Assembly (NCBI GenBank): GCA_949710005.1
Contig: OX453287.1
Location: 18,762,517-18,826,516, forward strand
Source: Ricordea florida
Lineage: Eukaryota > Cnidaria > Anthozoa > Corallimorpharia > Ricordeidae
Length of the DNA stretch: 64,000 nucleotides
Reading direction: 5' to 3'
Part shown: positions 25,401 to 32,300 of the stretch, in pieces
Position numbering within the stretch: the first letter of the stretch is position 1
Layout of the letters: each line of letters opens with the position of its first letter
The notes under the pieces: model-generated
The model's database searches: none
Seen by the model: only the letters and a program-made list of their open reading frames with translations
What the model was told of the DNA's origin: nothing
Program-made: the position numbers and the translations under genes

Positions 25401-28400
25401 AAACAAATAAATAAGCCTCCTCTGGGCTTTGTTCTGTTATAAAGCACTTAGGAGGTGACGAGAGCACTCAAGAAGTAGGGAGAAACACTCGCCTACGGCT
25501 CGTGTTTCCCCCTACACTTCTTTCGTGCTCTCGTCACCTCCTGCGTGCTTTATAACAGAACAAAGCCCAGAGGAGGCTTATTTATTTGTTAATTATCAAT
25601 CTTTATCAAATCCTATAGTACCTTTAAGCCATATTGATTCTTGATCTCTTTTTATTGTACATAAATTTTTAATAAAGTTGGTTGAATAGTAATTTTAAAA
25701 AAAATTATTATTATTATTATTATTACTATTATTATTATTATTATTATTACTATTATTATTATTATTATTATTACTATTATTTTGGATGAACTCCGGTTTG
25801 CTTTTCCCGAGTTTGCCGATGGCAGTACTGAAAATAAACTTGAGATGGTGGCACAGACGTTGCATCTACCGCCTGTTATTGTCCGCGTTGGGCCAGTTAC
25901 ATCCCATTACACTGGGGTTTTGGCAGACGGTCTTATGGCCTGGCCTTGTTCCTCTTGCGGTTCTATTGGGTAGGGTCAGTGCACTCCGGCCCTACTGAGT
26001 ATCACCATGTGTGCTCTGCCATTGCACACACAGGTCATTGCACTACTCCACCCGGGCAGAGGGCGCCTCAAAAACAAAAATAAAAAAATAAAACATCGAA
26101 AATACAGTGTGCCCAAGTGAGTGAGCGAAGGAGTGCGCAAGGGTGCGTTTCTTTGCCATGATTTAGATCTGATTAGTGATACGAGATTACAATACGTTAA
26201 CATCACTGGACTAAAGTGCAGTTTGCTGCTGCACTATGTAGTTCTGATGCAAATTTCTTTCCTCGTTGGCAGGTTTCTTATGAATTGTCAAGTCATACAG
26301 CTCGCGTTATGTGTCTTGCCTGGTCACCAGATTCGCGCCATATTGCAAGTGGTGGAATGGACACCAACGTGACTGTTTGGACTCCTGAAAAAGGCAAAAT
26401 ACCCATAAAAGGTAAGTGCAGTCTGAGATAAAAGTAAAAACGTCAAAATGCAATAAAGGTAAGTTGAAGCCACACATGTGCGCACTGAGGCGACAATGGT
26501 AGAAGGGATTAAACCCTGTTGCTACCAAAAAAAGATGAAAATATTGAGCTCAAAAGCCAGCAGTAAAAAGTATTCTGACTTGACCTGATCATGCAGAATA
26601 CGGATCATGCGCCATTAGGCTTGTTGTTTAGCGGTATACCGCTGTAGTCGGATCAGCGGACGCGCGCGCCTAGGTATTTAAGAGCAGCTTGCTGTAAATA
26701 TCAACTCTATCTATGCAGGATAAAAAAAGGATGAAAAAAACGATTTTCTTCTAACTTTTTATTATAAAGGGCTTTGCTTGCTTGTTTCAAAAATGTAACT
26801 TCCAGGTTGTTTCGATTTTTATTTTCTTGCCGAAGCGACTTTTAGTAATTTTCAGCTAGAACGTCCAAAATCGGTCCTGAAAACCCACTGTTAACGAACG
26901 CTGTCAAGTCAAAGCTAAAACTCACAGTAAAAGCCAACACTTCCTGTTACAATATCATCTTTCAACGGCTATTTAGAGTTGTTAGGTACGAATATATTGT
27001 GAGCCTGAATTTTTTTATCGATTTTCAAAAATTATGCCTCTAAGCGGTGTAGCGTCACACCAAAATTTGGACCAAATTCATGAGCCAAAAAGTCATCCTA
27101 GTACGTAAACGTCCCCATCAAAACCATTCACGATAAAAGTATCATTTCATCTTGGCTTTTATCGAAAAACTAGCTTGGGTAAATGAAAAGACAAATCTTC
27201 AGAGCGCCTTGAAAACAATGCACTTCAGCTAATTTTAACTAAAATTGACATTTTGACCTCGAGAGTAGTATGATAATCACAAAAATTGATCTATAAAAGT
27301 TGGACTGTGGTTATCATCTCTCGTAAAATAGTCCTTTGTGTTACTCAGATATGCCATGGGTGTAATTTGTCACATTCAGAAGACAAAATATTAGGAATAC
27401 GAGCGGCATTTTTATTGTTTAGGAGAGGAAGTTTATTAAGTAAATCATATCAAATCAAATGTTGATTTTTGTGCAGAGGGGAAAACCGAAGAACCCAGAG
27501 AAAAACCTCTCGAAGCGGCAGATTAGAGAACTAACAAACTCGGCCCACATATGACGCCGAGGCCGGGAATCGAACGCGGGCCACATTGGTGGAAGGCGAG
27601 CGCCCCCACCACTGCGCCAACCCTGCTCCCCAACACTGCGCCAACGCTGCACCCCACCACTGCGCCAACCCTGCTCCCCAACACTGTACCAGCCCTGCTC
27701 CCCAACACTGCACCAACCCTGCTCCCTAGTAGCCACTATTTTTTTTTCTGCAAAGTAGGTTTCTGAGCTTCCATTGAAAATTGGCTATTCTTTTTCATTA
27801 CTGAATTACACCTGAGGTGAAATTGTTTTTGGTATACACCAAACCATTGAATAACCAGCCCAAAATACCGATCTCTTTGTATTCTGTCACATTGAGTCAA
27901 AAACGCGATCACCAATTCCAGAACAGTGCCGGTAGTGAAACAGCAATTACTACCCGTAAGATAAACAGTCTGTAAGCACGGACGAAAAACGCTATCTAAT
28001 AAAATACCGTTAACGCTAGCACGCCTTGTGTTTTGCCAGGGCTGGTGATCTACTGAATATTTAGTATTGCATACGAAAGACAAGTGCAAAACTTTCAGCT
28101 CGACGTTAGCTCACTTACTACAAGATCAAGCGAGAACAAGTTCACTCAGACCTGCAACATATTTAGCCTTGCGTTTTTCATTAAAGTTGTCAGTGGCAAT
28201 ATCGAAATATCCACATATTGTATTCAGCATGGCAATACTCAGCTGATTCTGACGTCCAGGTTATCATATACAATTTAATTGGATGGCACAGCTGTACTTT
28301 GTCACGAATTTTGGCTCCTACTCCGTGTACCGGCACAGATGACGTAAAACAAAGCCAGACTATAACAAAGATGTTACTGAATAATTTACACACAATGATG

Positions 28401-29306
28401 AAACAATGCGTACGTCATCTGTGCCGGTACACGGAGTAAGAGCCCGAATTTCTTGCCGTGTAGTATCTAGAATATGCTGGTACTTTCGAACCGTCCATCC
28501 TCTTGGCGAATCTCATGTGGCTTTTATTGCAGTGTAAGATATTTCATATGTAAAGAAGCCACACTTTCTTAAAAAATGGAATTTGCTTACTTCTACAACA
28601 GTAAGTTTTGATTGGTCAGCTGATGGCGATGGCGACGCTTACGCTGATTTGTTAATCCTGCCACTGGATACCAGAGATACACCGTATTTTATCATGTTTT
28701 TTTTTATCGTTTATTTGTTAATGGCTTAGCGTCTTAAGTTTTGGCCAAACGTTTACCCCACATTGGTCGAAATGTATAGATATGCGAGACGTGACAATCA
28801 CGCATGGGAAAGAGTGCTGTTGGAATACTTTCCCCTACTTCGAGGACAAAAATTCAGGAAGGAACGCATCTGTTTATATTTTTTTTTTCTCGAACGTTTT
28901 TACAGGCTGCCAAAAAAAAACAGCTTACAAAACATTCATTTCTCCCGTTATGTTGTCTATGAGTAGCGATAGAAGGATAACAGTTTTTAACTTGCCTCTG
29001 CGCGAAAAAAAACTTTCATATTCCCAAGCAGACAGAATATACTTTAAAGCCCACAATTTGTATTCCAGAGAATACAGGTAGAAATTCAGTGTACTTGACC
29101 AGGTTAACAAATCTTTCTATTTTCGGCTTTGAACGCTAAATCCAGGAAGTCTGAATCAATGAGTTTTTCCCATGTGAACAAACCCCAAGCCTAAAATGTA
29201 TGTGGCTCTGAAACCTCTGGAAAAGGAGGAAAAAATGGCGCGCCTCCTCACACACGTGACTCTAGTACATATTAGCAGTTAATTTAATCAAACAATCACA
29301 GATTGA

Positions 29307-29357
<51 letters not shown>

Positions 29358-32300
29358 CCTTTACTGAAAACATTTCCTCATAGTGGCTCTTCATTTTTCA
29401 ATATGCAAATCCGTCATTCGCCCTGACGAAGGGTTAACGCTCGAAACGTCATCATTCACATAAGCTTGAGAAAACGAAAAGATGGTCTAATGCACCTATT
29501 AGTATTAAGCCGGCGGGAGGGGACTCAGGGCATGGGGTGGGAATTTGACATTTTTGAAAAATTTGCCGTCAAATTCCCTGCCCACGGGCAAATCATTCCA
29601 GTCAAATGCAACCAAATTTCCCCACCCCGGGCTGCACATCGCTGTCAAATATCCCAAGGCTGGCAAAGAAAGATTCAAATATTCCCTCGCCCGGGAGAAC
29701 AAGGTCAGTCAAATGCCCTACCCCAGGGCCAACAAAAACAATCAAATCCCCACCCCATGCCCTGATTCCCCCCCCCCCCCCTTGCCGGCTTAACATTGAT
29801 AGGTGCATAAGTGAGCCCTTCTTAATATTTCATTCGATAAGGATGGTCTAGTAACATGGCGGCCGACCAGCGTGCTCGCAGCTTTGGCTTCACGCTTGTT
29901 TTTATTACAAGCTCCATACTCTATTCTGAATTATTAACATCAGATGGAGATATTAACCTTAACGCTTTCCCCAACCTGTGGATAACGAGACAGGAATTAC
30001 ACACGGAGTTAGTACTTTTCTTTCAAGAACCAGCGCTCCGGTGGCAACCAAGACGCCATTTTGAAACTAAAGGGTACCTCTGTCCAAGACTAAGTCATTA
30101 CCCGAAGTCAACGTCAACCTTGCAGCTTACTCGCCTTCAGACTGGCGGGGATATTAACTCCAACCCGGGTCCTACAATTTTTAAGCAGCAAAACTGCAAG
30201 AGTGCTAATAATCTCAAAATTGGACATCTGAATGTTCGCTCTTTCGAGAAGCGTGAGCACCTTCAATTTGTCAAACATACCATTTTGCAGAGCAAGCTGG
30301 ATGTGCTCACCCTATCGGAGACCTGGGTTCTGTCCCCGTGTACCGGTACACAAGAACCGCGGAGACAAAAGACCAAACAATACATTAAAGCTAAACAGTG
30401 ACTCCTAAACAGAGAAAATACAATGGTTATTCCCTGGTGTGCCGGTATACGAGGACAGGACCGGAGACCTGGCTAAGCAGTTTCATTACCGACCTGCAAC
30501 TTGAATTCCCAGGCTACGGTCTCTATCGGGTCGATCAAAACACCAAGCCAGTCGGCGAAGTGGGTGTTTGCGCCCGGCAGACCTACAAGATCAAGATACT
30601 TAATGACATTTCAAACATCTCAGATAATGGCTTACATCAACTATGGATAAGTCTCCAGGTTGGAAACCTCAAGTCAGTTGTAATCTGTACAATGAAAAGG
30701 CCACCTGACACTCCGCTAAGTATTTTTGGCACTCACCTAACTCCAACTTTGATCACTGCTGCCCTACAAAATAAGCCGATTTATATACTCGGGGACGGAA
30801 ACTGCGAATAACTTAAGCCAGATTGCAGATGAACCATCGCTTTGTTAAATTTTTGCCACAGCTTCAATTTATCCCAATTAGTCTCGAGACCAACTTGCAT
30901 AACTAAAACTACCGAGTCGGTGATTGACGTGATCATAACATCAAACCCTTAGCAAGTTATTGAAACTGATGTTATGCAAAGCTCAATTAGCGACCATGAT
31001 CTTGTCTATGTTCTTCGGATAAGGGAGGAACGCAATAAATTGACATGTATGACTGGGAGAAGTTTTGAGGGATATGCAACTGATTGGTTTTATAAATATA
31101 TGTCTGAAGTCTCGTGGTCCTTGCTGGATTCTTTTGATGATGCAGAGGACAAACTATATGCTTCTAATCTTATATTGAACGATATCCTGGATAAACATGC
31201 ACCGATCAAAATGATGAAGATACGTGGGCGTCCAAATCCCTTATGTCACCGAGGAAATCCGAGAGCGTATGAGAACAAGAGATAATTGGAAGAAAATTGC
31301 TAAGAAAAGCTGCAATATAAGATCTGCCGCCGCGAGGTAAAGAGAGAAATTCGGCTTGCAGAAAGAGAATATGTAAATCAGCAAGTTCAGAATAATAAGC
31401 TTACTTTATCAACTTGTTTGGTTATCCCAATTACTTTTGTTTCAATTTCCCCCCGACGCAGCACCAGTTTCATTAGAAACTACCCCCATAACACAGAAAC
31501 ACCCTGTTTTGATCTTGAAATAAAAACGTATTCGTTGAATTTTCGAGAAAACATTTGTTGGCTTGGAAGCTCAGTTGGTTAGAGCATTGCACTGGTATTC
31601 CAAGGTCACGGGTTTGAATTTTTTCTTTCAAGCTTATATTTGTAACTTCTTCAGTTGCTCGCATATGTGCAACGATCTTTCATTTATTAAATTTGTAGCA
31701 TGAAGTTATTTTTGGGTCACGTGTTAAGTTATTTAGCTCAGTTGGTTGAGCACGGGACTATCGTGCGGGAGGTCGTGGGTTCACACCTCGGCCGGACCAT
31801 CACTCATGGTCTTTAAATAACCGAGGAGAAAGTGCTGCCTTTGCAACGACATCTGCAAATGGTTAGACTTTCTAGTCTACTCAGATAAGGACGATATACC
31901 GTAAGTTCCATCTCTTAACCCTTGTTCGTATAACTTCAAGAACGTTAGAAAAGCCACACCTTGTTCGTGCAGAGTAGGGGACGTAGATCCCGGTGTTGTG
32001 GTGTGGCCTTTGTGAATGTAATGCACCTATCAATGTTAAGCCGGCGGGGGGGGGGGGGGGGGAGTCAGGGCATGGGGTGGGGATTTGATTGTCTTTGTTG
32101 GCCCTGAGGTAGGGCATTTGACTGACCTTGGAATATTTGAATCTTTCTTTGCCAGCCTTGGGATATTTGACAGCGATGTGCAGCCCGGGGTGGGGAAATT
32201 TGGTTGCATTTGAATGGAATGATTTGCCCGTGGGCTGGGAATTTGACGGCAAATTTTTCAAAAATGTCAAATCCCCACCCCATGCCCTGACTCCCCACGC

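Noticed and set aside
27455-27766. Repetitive ORFs on both strands (e.g. SVGEQGW units)
   Set aside because: They arise from the reiterated SINE head; the DNA has clear A and B boxes instead.
31728-31805. A functional tRNA gene
   Set aside because: The head is tRNA-like, but it passes directly into a SINE body and no full cloverleaf with acceptor stem could be drawn. The same holds for 20390, 21255 and 31562.
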